Assembly: GCF_946886895.1 (NCBI RefSeq)
Contig: NZ_CAMPJO010000001.1
Location: forward strand, 543,610-607,609
DNA: 64,000 nt
Direction: 5' to 3'
From: an uncultured Marinobacter sp.
GTDB taxonomy: Bacteria; Pseudomonadota; Gammaproteobacteria; Pseudomonadales; Oleiphilaceae
Shown: positions 1 to 8,465 of the stretch, one piece after another
Position numbering within the stretch: position 1 is the first letter of the stretch
How the letters are laid out: each line of letters begins with the position of its first letter
Position numbers and translations under genes: made by a program
The notes under the pieces: model-generated
Told to the model about the DNA's origin: nothing
The model's database searches: none
Seen by the model: the letters and a program-made list of their open reading frames with translations, nothing else

Positions 1-813
1 TTCCTTGCCGAGCCAGACCGGCAGCAGCGCCAGCGCCGGAGCCCTGAAATAGTTGAAGTACACGCCCAGAAAATAGAAGAACCGGATTTTCTGCAACCCG
101 TAGAGGGCCACATACATGCCCATCAGGCCGGAGATTGAACCGGAAGCACCCACCAGGGGGATAGGGCTGCCCTGGGAAAAGGCCGTGAACACCAGGCCGG
201 ACAGCGCACCACACACCAGGTAGGCAACCAGGAAGCGGCCGGGGCCCAGGGCTTTTTCAACGGTAAACCCGAGCAGGAACAGAAACACCAGGTTGCCGAT
301 AATGTGCCCCCAGCCCCCGTGCAGGAACTGGTAAGTAATCAGGGTGTACAGGGACAGTTCGGCGGGTATCAGGCCCAGTTGATGGGCACTCAGCTTCTGG
401 ATATAGGTTTCTTCGATGGCGCCCCTTTCGGATAACCAGAACGCCCGCTCCGCCGGTGTCCAGATCACCTCCTGGTTTTCTCTCAGGTACTGGTAGAACT
501 CCCGGTCCATGAGCAGGCTGATGGCCAGCCAGAACGGTTCATCCTCCGCCTGTAGTTGCTGGAACTGCTGCAGGTCCAATGCGAGGTCGTCCCGGCCTTC
601 AAACTGGATTTGCCGTTCCAGGTAATCCTCGTAGGCCGGTGCTTCCAGCGCCTGCAGATCGGCTTCCAGGTACTGTGCCACGGCCTGTTCCAGCGTTTGG
701 CTGTCGTCGCCCTGATAAAACAGGAAGACCAGCACACAGGCCAGCATCAATCCGAGGGTGACCCAGGGCGGGCGTTTCCAGTTAACGGTGTTTTCAGCAG
801 GAATAATCAACAT
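1..813 (-). CDS. Rhomboid family intramembrane serine protease, 3' end outside the window
   Basis: Seen: 271 codons are visible from an ATG at 813, and the C-terminus lies beyond base 1. The protein has an N-terminal membrane segment (about residues 18-35), a hydrophilic stretch of about 130 residues rich in Glu and Gln, then a membrane region containing HGGWGHIIGN and the rhomboid motif GASGSISG (residues 222-229). The catalytic Ser is near 224. Known: rhomboids cleave substrates within the inner membrane using a Ser-His dyad; the His sits in a later helix, here off the window. The long segment between TM1 and the core fits the periplasmic loop insertion seen in many proteobacterial members. 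The substrate is unknown. Family confidence is high. Confidence 0.9.
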   Translation of the reverse strand, partial: MLIIPAENTVNWKRPPWVTLGLMLACVLVFLFYQGDDSQTLEQAVAQYLEADLQALEAPAYEDYLERQIQFEGRDDLALDLQQFQQLQAEDEPFWLAISLLMDREFYQYLRENQEVIWTPAERAFWLSERGAIEETYIQKLSAHQLGLIPAELSLYTLITYQFLHGGWGHIIGNLVFLFLLGFTVEKALGPGRFLVAYLVCGALSGLVFTAFSQGSPIPLVGASGSISGLMGMYVALYGLQKIRFFYFLGVYFNYFRAPALALLPVWLGKE

Positions 814-1018
814 CGGCGGTCACACTTCATCACAATCTGTCCCTGAAATTCTGTTTTCTACCACAGCGGCGTCATCTTTTCGCGCTCAAATAGTCCCTGT
901 GCGATGAGGGTCGGCAGAGGTTTTATCGACCATTCGCCAATTGTCGTTATTCCCGCTTCCGCCAATAGTGCGGGGGAATAACAAGAAAAACCGGACACTG
1001 GAAACAAGGATACCGAAA

Positions 1019-1213
1019 ATGACCGTACTCGTACTGGATAACCCGGAGCTGATTGCCAGAGCCGCCGCCGGTTTGATCACCAGCCGCTCAACAACCCGAG
1101 GCAAGCCGCCTACCGGTTGGCCGCTTGGCCCGTCGACATCCCGGGACCCGATGCCCGGCCCGGAAGACGGCCCCACACCCATGGCTCCACCGATTCACCA
1201 ACAGGCATGCTGA
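1019..1213 (+). pseudogene. Possible truncated gene remnant, 64 codons
   Basis: Seen: an ATG at 1019 sits 8 bases after AAGGA. The first 20 or so residues (TVLVLDNPELIARAAAGLI) are well formed; the rest is Pro/Gly-rich, low-complexity translation that does not look like a folded protein. Inference: the start resembles the N-termini of NagB-type sugar-phosphate isomerases (a short strand followed by an Ala-rich helix), so this could be the stump of such a gene. It could equally be a chance frame. Low confidence. Confidence 0.25.
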
Positions 1214-1215
1214 CC

Positions 1216-1253
1216 CGTTCCGGAGCGGGGCCCACGGGCCTCGCTCCGGAACG
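1216..1253 (-). terminator. Strong hairpin after the MAPEG gene
   Basis: A perfect 12-base inverted repeat (cgttccggagcg at 1216-1227 with cgctccggaacg at 1242-1253) has a further GC-rich inner pairing. It lies 5 bases beyond the MAPEG stop codon. No T-run follows on either strand, so it is either a weak terminator or a 3'-end stabiliser. Confidence 0.5.
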
Positions 1254-1258
1254 CCCAG

Positions 1259-1666
1259 TCAGTAAGTGCCGTACACCTGCCAGAGATTCCATAACAGCAG
1301 TACCGCCGCGGCCAGTATCGCCAGCCAGGTCAGCAGAATACCGATCATCCGTGCCTTGTGCGGCCGGCCACGGCCATTGATCATGCCCCAGGCATGAAGA
1401 ACGCGGCCGACCACCAGCGCCATACCCACCCAATAGATCAGGCCACCGGGTACCCCGTTCAGCTCGGCGATACCGATCATGATCAGGGCCAGCGGGGCGT
1501 ACTCCACCAGGTTGGCGTGGGCCCGGACGGCGGCCTGGAAGTCCACGTCGTCCGTCACCCCCAACCCCTTCCTGTACTTCAGGCGGAACTTGACCACCTG
1601 CAGCGACAGGACCAGCAACAGAATGCCCGTGACGGCGGCAAATACACCGGTTACCGGTACGATCAT
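1259..1666 (-). CDS. MAPEG family membrane protein
   Basis: A 135-residue integral membrane protein with four predicted helices, about residues 3-25, 52-72, 74-94 and 106-130. The segment FQAAVRAHANLVEYAPLALI is typical of bacterial MAPEG proteins (YecN-like): a conserved Arg and His, then Asn and Glu, bordering helix 2. Known: MAPEG stands for membrane-associated proteins in eicosanoid and glutathione metabolism; bacterial members are glutathione-dependent or of unknown function. The gene starts 3 bases after the GlsB-type gene upstream, so the two are probably cotranscribed. The physiological substrate cannot be told from sequence. Confidence 0.85.
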   Translation of the reverse strand: MIVPVTGVFAAVTGILLLVLSLQVVKFRLKYRKGLGVTDDVDFQAAVRAHANLVEYAPLALIMIGIAELNGVPGGLIYWVGMALVVGRVLHAWGMINGRGRPHKARMIGILLTWLAILAAAVLLLWNLWQVYGTY

Positions 1667-1668
1667 CG

Positions 1669-1911
1669 TCAGCCCTTCTTGATCTTGGCGACAACAGCCA
1701 GCAACAACACCGCACCGACGGTGGCGGTTACCAACTCACCCACCGCACCCTGGGCGGCGAGGCCCAACAAGCGGAATATAAAGCCACCAATAAACGAACC
1801 AACAATACCAATACCGATGTTGGCCAGTACGCCAAACCCCCGGCCCTTCATGATCAGACCGGCCAGCCAGCCGGCAACACCACCAATTATCAGAAACAGA
1901 ATCAGGTTCAT
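1669..1911 (-). CDS. GlsB/YeaQ/YmgE family stress-response membrane protein
   Basis: An 80-residue Gly-rich protein with three hydrophobic segments (about 2-20, 27-47 and 57-77) and the family pattern GGVAGWLAGLIMKGRGFG near the N-terminus (transglycosylase-associated protein family, PF04226). Known: family members are small inner-membrane proteins induced in general stress; no enzyme activity has been shown. The gene is first in a two-gene unit with the MAPEG gene. The start is supported by an AGGA box 5-9 bases upstream. Confidence 0.88.
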   Translation of the reverse strand: MNLILFLIIGGVAGWLAGLIMKGRGFGVLANIGIGIVGSFIGGFIFRLLGLAAQGAVGELVTATVGAVLLLAVVAKIKKG

Positions 1912-2014
1912 CCTGGCTCTCCCTGTGGGTTATTGAACAAAGCGTCCAGACCCGCAAAGACTGCCCTGTTTTCGCTGGTGCTTCAAGCAGTTCCGGGAGA
2001 CCTGGGGCAGCAGA

Positions 2015-2722
2015 TCAAAGCTTCGCGATGGTTTCGGCCATCTGCTGATGGCACCGGGCCATCAACTCGGGGATGTCGGCACTGGTTAGCCCTTCGGTTT
2101 CCACGGGCGGGAGAATGCGTATGGCCACGGGTTCGCGGCGGCCGGTGTAACCCAGGGTTTTGTCCTGGTACTGGCTGGCACAGACCATGGTAATCGGGGC
2201 GCCGGCGGCAACGGCGGTATGGAAGGCGCCTTTTTTGAAACTCTGCAGACCCCGGCCCCGGCTTCGGGTACCTTCCGGGAACACCCACAGGCTTTTGCGA
2301 TCCTGGCGGATGGCATTGCTGGTGGCCTGCATCGCCGCGACCGCCTTGTGCGAGCGCGCCCGGTTAAGAATCACGTTGCCACCCAGCCAGAACACCTGGC
2401 CAAATCCGGGTATCCAGACCAGCGACAATTTACCCACCGTGACGGTACGGGGTGGCAACAAGTCCCCCATCACGAACAAGTCGTCGTTGTGCTGGTGATT
2501 GGCGATCACCACCGTCGGCCGGTCGGTGGGCATGTTTTCACGGCCTTCCAGGGGGCGCTCCATGCCTAGAAGTGCCCGTCCGACCCTGGCGACACTCCGG
2601 CCCAGCAGGCGGTTGTTATCGGGATTGAACGGCCGAGCGATATACAATACCAAGATCAACAGACAGATCACCGGCACACTCAGCCAGGCCAGCAATTTTC
2701 GAACAGCACCCATGCAACACAA
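2015..2722 (-). CDS. plsC: 1-acyl-sn-glycerol-3-phosphate acyltransferase (PlsC family)
   Basis: A 235-residue protein with an N-terminal membrane anchor (about 8-30). The acyltransferase signature HX4D is at H76-D81 (NHQHNDD), and the second motif FPEGTRS at about 148-154 binds the glycerol-3-phosphate moiety. Known: PlsC adds the sn-2 acyl chain to lysophosphatidic acid to make phosphatidic acid at the inner membrane. The gene lies 39 bases downstream of the sortase gene on the same strand and may be read through from it. An alternative start at the fourth codon (2713) is possible. Some genomes carry several PlsC paralogues, so this may be an accessory copy. Confidence 0.9.
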   Translation of the reverse strand: MCCMGAVRKLLAWLSVPVICLLILVLYIARPFNPDNNRLLGRSVARVGRALLGMERPLEGRENMPTDRPTVVIANHQHNDDLFVMGDLLPPRTVTVGKLSLVWIPGFGQVFWLGGNVILNRARSHKAVAAMQATSNAIRQDRKSLWVFPEGTRSRGRGLQSFKKGAFHTAVAAGAPITMVCASQYQDKTLGYTGRREPVAIRILPPVETEGLTSADIPELMARCHQQMAETIAKL

Positions 2723-2761
2723 TCCGGTAGTGAATCAATGGCGTACAAGTGTACGCCAACC

Positions 2762-3373
2762 CTATAGGCCGGCAACAGTGTCAATTTGTTCCACCCGGCG
2801 GGCGGGGCTGGCCGGCGTCTCAAGCCGCGCTTCCACGACATACCGCAACGGCCCGCCGGCATCGATGCTGTCGAAAGGGTAGCAAGTCACCAGCAGCAGG
2901 GTGCCATCCGCCAGGTTCCGGGTATCGATCATGGCAACCCGGCTGTCCACAACCCGCGTCGCCCGCACCTGATAGCGCCGCCACTGGCCATCGCGGCCCT
3001 GGAGCTGCAGCGGGCTTCCGGACCGGAGATTTCTCAGGGCGCGGAAGTGCGTGTCCCGATGACCGGCGATGATCACCGCGGCCTGGCGATCCTCACCTCC
3101 GGTCAACAGGCCGGGGCCGAAGGCCAGGCTCTCGCCGTGAGTGCCCGCCAGGACAATCATCGACTCATTCAGGCCCGGCAGCGCCAGCCGGGCCACCGGC
3201 CAGGTATCGGCCCAGGGCCAGGGGCGGGTGTCCACCTGCCGGGCCTGGCTCTCGGCCCAGGCCATGGCCAGAAGTTCCTGGGCCAGCACCGCCTTGAGCG
3301 GGATCCACAGGCCGAACACCAGCAGGGTGGCGGAACTGGTCAGTAGCAACGCCAACAGTCGGTTCATGACCAC
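2762..3373 (-). CDS. Class GN sortase
   Basis: A 203-residue membrane-anchored sortase (TM about 5-25). All three catalytic residues are present: His105 in AGHRDTHF, Cys164 in LVTCYPF and Arg177 in PLRYVV. Known: class GN sortases (TIGR03784) occur in Gram-negative bacteria as part of the proteobacterial dedicated sortase system and process one cognate VIT/vWA protein encoded beside them. Here the start overlaps the end of that target gene by 10 bases, indicating translational coupling. In a Gram-negative envelope the transpeptidation acceptor is not established. Confidence 0.93.
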   Translation of the reverse strand: MVMNRLLALLLTSSATLLVFGLWIPLKAVLAQELLAMAWAESQARQVDTRPWPWADTWPVARLALPGLNESMIVLAGTHGESLAFGPGLLTGGEDRQAAVIIAGHRDTHFRALRNLRSGSPLQLQGRDGQWRRYQVRATRVVDSRVAMIDTRNLADGTLLLVTCYPFDSIDAGGPLRYVVEARLETPASPARRVEQIDTVAGL

Positions 3374-5520
3374 GCCCTCCGTTGCAGCAACACCATGGCC
3401 ATGGAAAACATCAGCCCCACCAGCCCCAGCGCGGTCAGCAGTGGAGCGACGGTCGCCGTCTGCGGGTAACGCAGCATACCCGGCTGGCTGCCGGCTGGCA
3501 GCAGGGTGGGTACAGACTCGGTGTGCAGCCGGGTATCGGCGTTGCGGGCCGGCGCAGTATCCACCGCCACAAAACTGGTGTAAGGCGACATCAGGCCATG
3601 GCGTACCGCCAGCTCGGTTATCCGGGCCTTATCGACCGCCTCACCACCAACCGTTGCCTGGTCCAGCAGGCTGTCCATTTTCTCCCGTGCCCAGTGGCGA
3701 TGCAGTCCGGTTCCGGCGCTGGCCTGCTGGAGATCCAGCGTTTGTTGCCAGGATTCGCCTCCGGGCAGGCGCCCAGACACCCGGAAGATTCCCATCGCTG
3801 GCACGCCCCGCACCACCTGAATCAGCGGCTCGCCCTGAAACAGGTCTCCCGGCCGGGCGGGAAAGCTTTCGGTTTCGGCAGCCTGCCCCGGCCAGCGCGC
3901 TTCAATGTCGGTCAACACAGGCGACTCCATGGCCCGAAACAGGGTATTCAGCGGCCCGCTGACGTCCGCCGGATCCTGTATGGCGGTGTAGGTGCCTCGT
4001 CCCCAACGGGCGGCTTCCCGCATGAAGTGGCGATTGGGTGCGGAACCAATGCCCACGGTAAACAGCCGCTGATCACCCAGCTGTTGCCGGATCTGCCCGA
4101 ACAGTGCGGCTTCGTTGCCTACCGCTCCATCGGTAATAAACACCACCTGGTGCACTCTTGGCGAGGCTTCCTCCTCCTGACGGTTCGCCTCCAGTGCCAG
4201 GGCCAGAGCCGGGGCCATCTCGGTACCGCCATCGGCCTGTAACCCGGCCACATACCGCCGGGCACGGGCAAGGTTGTTGCCGCTGGCCGGGACTGGTGCC
4301 ATGAACAGGGCGTGGGTCTGGCTGTTGAACTGAATCACGTTAAAACGGTCCTGCGGCGACAGAGTCTGCAACCCTCGCAGCAGCGCCTCCCGGGCCTGAC
4401 GAATGGAGTCTCCGGCCATGGAGCCGGAGGTATCAATTACAAACACCAGTTCCCGGGGCAAATCCATCTTGCCGGCCTTGCCGGGCAACACCATCGCCAT
4501 CAGGTAATCCTCACCCTGCCAGTTCTGGTGGAATACCGCCGCAGTGGGTTCCCGCCCGGCCAGGGGCTGCCAGCGGACCACCAGATCCCGGTTCATCAGG
4601 ATGTCGCCATGCTCGGGCCGGACCGTGACAGTCTGGCCATTATGGGAAGTCTGCAGTTGATGGGTCGGGCTGGAAACCGTGGCCAGCGGCAACCCGGCAT
4701 CAATGGCCAGAGTGATCGATGCCCGGTGGCTGCCCGCCGCGACGCCCCCTTCCGTAACCGTAAACGGGCTGATGGCACCGGCATCGGCGACCGCCGACGT
4801 CGGTATCGCCCACCCCGCCTGCCAACGGCCCGGCTCGTCCACCAACGGCGCACCGGGCATATACCGGGGCGTCAGCGTGGTTGGCAGGCTGAGCTCAAAC
4901 ACACCGGCCTGGTACCGCACCGGCTGCTGGTAATTCAGTTCCACCGACACCGTTTCCCCGGGCGGGATGTTTGCGACCCGGGTGGTGAACAGGTTTGGCC
5001 GCTGCTGCTCGACATTGACGGCGTGATGCCCGGCGTCCCGGGCCTTCTGATAGGTCTGCCTGGCTTCGGCTCTGGGCTGAACCTTACCGACGATGGTCCG
5101 CTCGCCTACTGTCAGCGTCAGGCCATAGACACTGGCCTTCTCAGGCAGTGGAAACACGAATACGCCCTCCTGCCACTGGTCGCTGGTGTTGCGGAACCGA
5201 CGGACCAGCCGGGTGTCGGCGATCAGCCCGGTCACCCGGATATCGAACTCACTGTCCAGCGCCAGGGCCGGTGCCTGCCATTGCCCCTGGCCATCAACGA
5301 GGTGCAGCATGCCTGCGGTGTCGTCACTGGCGGGCATGGCCTCGGCGTACAGGGGATGGACAAACAGCATCAGCAAGACAGCCAGCCACAGGCTGACTCC
5401 TTCCATCAGGCGCCCGATCCGGGCATTCTGGTTCAGAGCACGGCGCCGGGAGCGCAGCCCCTTCGGCGAGGGCGCAAAAGCCGAGGCCTTGAGCCTCAAT
5501 ATCGACGTAGAAAGCATCAT
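3364..5520 (-). CDS. Sortase target protein with VIT and von Willebrand A domains
   Basis: The start is placed at the double ATG at 5520/5517, preceded by AAAGGA, giving 718 residues; the open frame runs further upstream to 5688 but that part is not protein-like. Order: signal sequence ending near LYAEA, an N-terminal VIT domain, a vWA domain with an intact metal site (VFVIDTSGSMAG), and a C-terminal sorting region made of YPQTA, a hydrophobic helix and a short RR-containing tail. Known: this is the marine proteobacterial sortase target family (TIGR03788). The sorting motif has Tyr where Leu is usual in LPxTA. It is probably anchored at the cell surface or in the periplasm; the ligand is unknown. 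It is divergent from the pdsR-pdsS genes. Confidence 0.92.
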   Translation of the reverse strand: MMLSTSILRLKASAFAPSPKGLRSRRRALNQNARIGRLMEGVSLWLAVLLMLFVHPLYAEAMPASDDTAGMLHLVDGQGQWQAPALALDSEFDIRVTGLIADTRLVRRFRNTSDQWQEGVFVFPLPEKASVYGLTLTVGERTIVGKVQPRAEARQTYQKARDAGHHAVNVEQQRPNLFTTRVANIPPGETVSVELNYQQPVRYQAGVFELSLPTTLTPRYMPGAPLVDEPGRWQAGWAIPTSAVADAGAISPFTVTEGGVAAGSHRASITLAIDAGLPLATVSSPTHQLQTSHNGQTVTVRPEHGDILMNRDLVVRWQPLAGREPTAAVFHQNWQGEDYLMAMVLPGKAGKMDLPRELVFVIDTSGSMAGDSIRQAREALLRGLQTLSPQDRFNVIQFNSQTHALFMAPVPASGNNLARARRYVAGLQADGGTEMAPALALALEANRQEEEASPRVHQVVFITDGAVGNEAALFGQIRQQLGDQRLFTVGIGSAPNRHFMREAARWGRGTYTAIQDPADVSGPLNTLFRAMESPVLTDIEARWPGQAAETESFPARPGDLFQGEPLIQVVRGVPAMGIFRVSGRLPGGESWQQTLDLQQASAGTGLHRHWAREKMDSLLDQATVGGEAVDKARITELAVRHGLMSPYTSFVAVDTAPARNADTRLHTESVPTLLPAGSQPGMLRYPQTATVAPLLTALGLVGLMFSMAMVLLQRRAWS

Positions 5521-5711
5521 GACGGGTTCCTTTGGCTGCATGATCAAACGAAACGCCGCCATTTCAGCAACCCGAACAGGATCTCCCGTGTCAGAACCGG
5601 GCATTCCTGCCCTGAAAAATGATGAATTGTGGCAACACCCGCCACCGCCCTTGTTCTCAGAGCCCGCCGTGGTTAAATAGAGACTCACCGGCCACGGAAT
5701 CCGCCGAACCC

Positions 5712-6413
5712 ATGAAAAAGCACATTGTCCTGATCGAAGACGAGCCCGCCATTCGTGATAACTACCGCGCTGCCTTTGAGCGCCGTGGCTATCAGGTATC
5801 CGCCTATGGTGACCGGGCCGCAGCCTGGCAGGTACTGCGACAGGCCCTGCCCGATCTGGCGATTATTGACGTTGGCCTGGGCGACGAGCCGGAAGGCGGC
5901 TTCGCCCTGTGCCAGGACATCCGCTCACTGTCTCCCACGCTTCCGATCCTGTTCCTGACGGCCCGAGACAGCGACATTGATTCCGTGCACGGGCTGAGGC
6001 TGGGCGCCGACGACTATGTCACCAAGGACATGAGCATGGACCACCTGCTGGCCCGGGTAACCGCCCTGCTGCGCCGGGCCGACGCCTGGGCCGAGGCGCT
6101 TCAGAAGCCGGATGAGGTCCTGAAACGGGGCCGGCTCAGTCTCAATGTGGACCGGATGACCGCCGCCTGGAACGGGACGCCGGTGGATCTGACCGTGACC
6201 GAATTCTGGATGCTCCATGCCCTGGTCCGCCACCCGGGCCACGTCCGCAGCCGGGAACAGCTCATGGAATCCGCCAGCACCGTATTGGACGACAACACCG
6301 TGACTTCCCACATCAAGCGCCTGCGGCGTAAATTCAGCGAGCTGGACCCGGGCTTTGAGGGCATTCAGACCGCCTACGGCATGGGCTATCGCTGGAACGC
6401 CCATGAGGTGTGA
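5712..6413 (+). CDS. pdsR: Proteobacterial dedicated sortase system response regulator
   Basis: A 233-residue OmpR-type regulator. The receiver domain has acidic residues EDE at the N-terminus, the phospho-acceptor Asp53 (AIIDVGLG), FLTARD and the switch Lys in YVTKD. The C-terminal winged helix runs from about residue 130. The ATG at 5712 was chosen because the receiver domain begins immediately there; an upstream extension in frame is not protein-like. The sensor kinase gene begins 3 bases after the stop codon in the same frame. Inference from gene order: it controls the divergent sortase/target genes across the 191-base spacer 5521-5711. Confidence 0.92.
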   Translation: MKKHIVLIEDEPAIRDNYRAAFERRGYQVSAYGDRAAAWQVLRQALPDLAIIDVGLGDEPEGGFALCQDIRSLSPTLPILFLTARDSDIDSVHGLRLGADDYVTKDMSMDHLLARVTALLRRADAWAEALQKPDEVLKRGRLSLNVDRMTAAWNGTPVDLTVTEFWMLHALVRHPGHVRSREQLMESASTVLDDNTVTSHIKRLRRKFSELDPGFEGIQTAYGMGYRWNAHEV

Positions 6414-6416
6414 GCC

Positions 6417-8447
6417 TTGACCCTCAAGCGGCAACTGTTTCTGGCCAGCCTGCTGATGCTGCTGATTCCCTGGGCCGGCCTGCAGTTTGTCCTGGAGCTG
6501 GACGACGCACTGCGCCAGCAGGCCCTGCAGCACCTGCGGGACCAGGCCGAACGGCTGGCGCAAACCGCTGGTGATCACCTGATCGGTCAGGCTCCGGTGA
6601 CACCGGACACACCGGTCATGTTTGTCCAGAGCCTGGACGGCGCCATCAAACTCGACGGGTACCACGACGACTGGCCGGGTTACGATGAAGAGCATCAGTT
6701 CCAGCCCTGGCAAAGCACCGGCCAGCCCCCGGCACCCGGACAACCGGATCTGCTCTGGCAGGCGGCCTCGGACCGCCGCCACCTTTACCTGCTGATTCGG
6801 GTTACTCATCGCCAGGCCCGGTTCTACAACCCAGGCGATCCGGCCCAACCCCACGACCGGCTAACGCTCTGGCTGCAGCCAGACACTGGCCTGGGTGAGG
6901 CCAGCCCGACGCAATCCTGGCTGATCCGCACACCGGCACCAGGGCAGGTGTATGCCGTCACCGGACAGGCGCTGACGCCGGACTATCGGGTCAGCGGGTA
7001 CTGGCAGTCGGTCGGTAACGGCTGGCAACTGGAGCTCCAGTTGCCCTACCCATCGGCCCACAACCGGCTGGGCTTCGGCGTTCAATGGCAGGAATCCGGC
7101 CCGATGTCGCTTGCCACCCCCACCGATCCGTTACCGGTTCTGGTCAGCACCCTGCCAACCCTGGAGCGGCAACTGTTGCCGGGCATGGACCAGGGCCAGC
7201 AGGTTCGGCTGATCGAACCTGCTGGCTGGGTCATCGCCCGGCAGGCCGCCCCCGACCATAGGCCGAATCTCGATTTTGACGACCTCAGCGCCCTGCAAGT
7301 CACCGAACAGATCAGCCTGAATGCCTTGCGGGCCCTGATCCAGTGGTATCAGCCGGAACCGACGGTGATCGACACCGGATCTCACCGGATTGACAGCGCA
7401 AGCCTGCCCCCGGATGGCCTGGTTCGCCATGACGATGACAGCATCTGGCTGATGACCACCGAACCGGTCTTCGGCGGCCGCACCCTGATCCTGGAACAGT
7501 CCCTGGACCAGTTGCTGACGCTGTCCGGCACAACCCTGGGTTCGGTCATCGCCCGCAGCGTCCTGATCATTGTGAGCCTGACCCTGGTGTTGCTGGGGTA
7601 CGCCAGTTGGCTGTCCTGGCGCATCACCCGGCTGCAACGCGCGGTCAGTGCCAGCGTGGATGACGACGGCCGCATTGTGGCTGCCCTGCCGCCCGTGGGT
7701 GCCCGGGATGAACTGGGCCAGTTACACCGGCACTTCAGCCACATGACAGACCGGCTCCACGGCTATAACCGATACCTGGAAAGCTTCTCCCGGCGGCTCT
7801 CCCATGAACTGAAAACCCCGGTGGCCGTGGTGCGCTCCTCTCTGGAGAACCTGGCCCACAGCGCCAGTGAGGACGAACGGCGCCAGTACCTGGAGCGGGC
7901 AGCCACCGCCACCGACCGCCTGAGCCAGATTCTCAATGGCATGAGCGAAGCGGCCCGGCTTGAGCAGAGCTTCGATCACGCGGACAAGGAGCGCTTTGAC
8001 CTGGCCGACGTGGTCGCCCAGGCGACCGCCGCCTATCAGGCCCTCGATAGCCACCACCGGATCCGCTACTCGGGCCCGGCGTCCGGACTGCTGGTAACGG
8101 GGTCGCCGGAACTGATGGTGCAGCTTCTGGACAAGCTGGTGGATAACGCCCGGGACTTCGCTCCCGACAACGGCCTGATCGAACTGAGCCTGGAAAAAAG
8201 CCCATCCGGGCTTTGCCTGAGCGTCTTCAACCAGGGCCCCGCCCTGCCGGCCCAGCCGGGCACGGATATATTCAGCCCGTTTGTGTCACTCCGTGAGGGC
8301 CGCGAAGAAGGCCATCTCGGCCAGGGCCTGCTGATTGTCAGACTGATTGCCGACTACCACGGCAGCCGGGTGGAGGCTGGCAATCACGCCCAAGGTGGCA
8401 TTGACGGCGTGCGGTTCCGCGTTATCATCCCGACAGCCGAACCCTAA
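6417..8447 (+). CDS. pdsS: Proteobacterial dedicated sortase system histidine kinase
   Basis: A 676-residue sensor kinase that starts with TTG, 3 bases after pdsR. Order: N-terminal membrane helix (about 5-25); a periplasmic region with a CBM9/DOMON-like start (DGYHDDWPGYD near residue 80 and YLLIRV); a second helix near 380-400; HAMP-like linker; HisKA with phospho-acceptor His463 in SHELKTP; and HATPase with the N-box DNARDFA. Known: this family (TIGR03785) always partners PdsR and a class GN sortase. Inference: a carbohydrate-like periplasmic ligand may be sensed. The next in-frame ATG is 13 codons downstream, inside the first helix, so TTG is the better start. Confidence 0.9.
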   Translation: MTLKRQLFLASLLMLLIPWAGLQFVLELDDALRQQALQHLRDQAERLAQTAGDHLIGQAPVTPDTPVMFVQSLDGAIKLDGYHDDWPGYDEEHQFQPWQSTGQPPAPGQPDLLWQAASDRRHLYLLIRVTHRQARFYNPGDPAQPHDRLTLWLQPDTGLGEASPTQSWLIRTPAPGQVYAVTGQALTPDYRVSGYWQSVGNGWQLELQLPYPSAHNRLGFGVQWQESGPMSLATPTDPLPVLVSTLPTLERQLLPGMDQGQQVRLIEPAGWVIARQAAPDHRPNLDFDDLSALQVTEQISLNALRALIQWYQPEPTVIDTGSHRIDSASLPPDGLVRHDDDSIWLMTTEPVFGGRTLILEQSLDQLLTLSGTTLGSVIARSVLIIVSLTLVLLGYASWLSWRITRLQRAVSASVDDDGRIVAALPPVGARDELGQLHRHFSHMTDRLHGYNRYLESFSRRLSHELKTPVAVVRSSLENLAHSASEDERRQYLERAATATDRLSQILNGMSEAARLEQSFDHADKERFDLADVVAQATAAYQALDSHHRIRYSGPASGLLVTGSPELMVQLLDKLVDNARDFAPDNGLIELSLEKSPSGLCLSVFNQGPALPAQPGTDIFSPFVSLREGREEGHLGQGLLIVRLIADYHGSRVEAGNHAQGGIDGVRFRVIIPTAEP

Positions 8448-8465
8448 TGACAGGACACCCGACCC

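Larger units (their letters stand above)
814..1258. other. 445-base stretch without a secure gene
   Basis: This stretch separates the rhomboid gene from the MAPEG gene. It holds a short plus-strand reading frame with a good ribosome-binding site (listed separately as a possible gene remnant) and a strong hairpin next to the MAPEG stop codon. The promoter of the rhomboid gene should lie near 814-900, but no clear -35/-10 pair stands out. Confidence 0.5.

Noticed and set aside
1110..1715. 201-codon minus-strand frame over the MAPEG gene
   Set aside because: Arg/Gly-rich translation in the wrong frame; the MAPEG frame has four clear helices and family residues.
5521..5688. Longer N-terminus of the sortase target
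   Set aside because: The extra 56 residues lack protein character and would put the signal sequence far from the N-terminus; the ATG at 5520 has AAAGGA.
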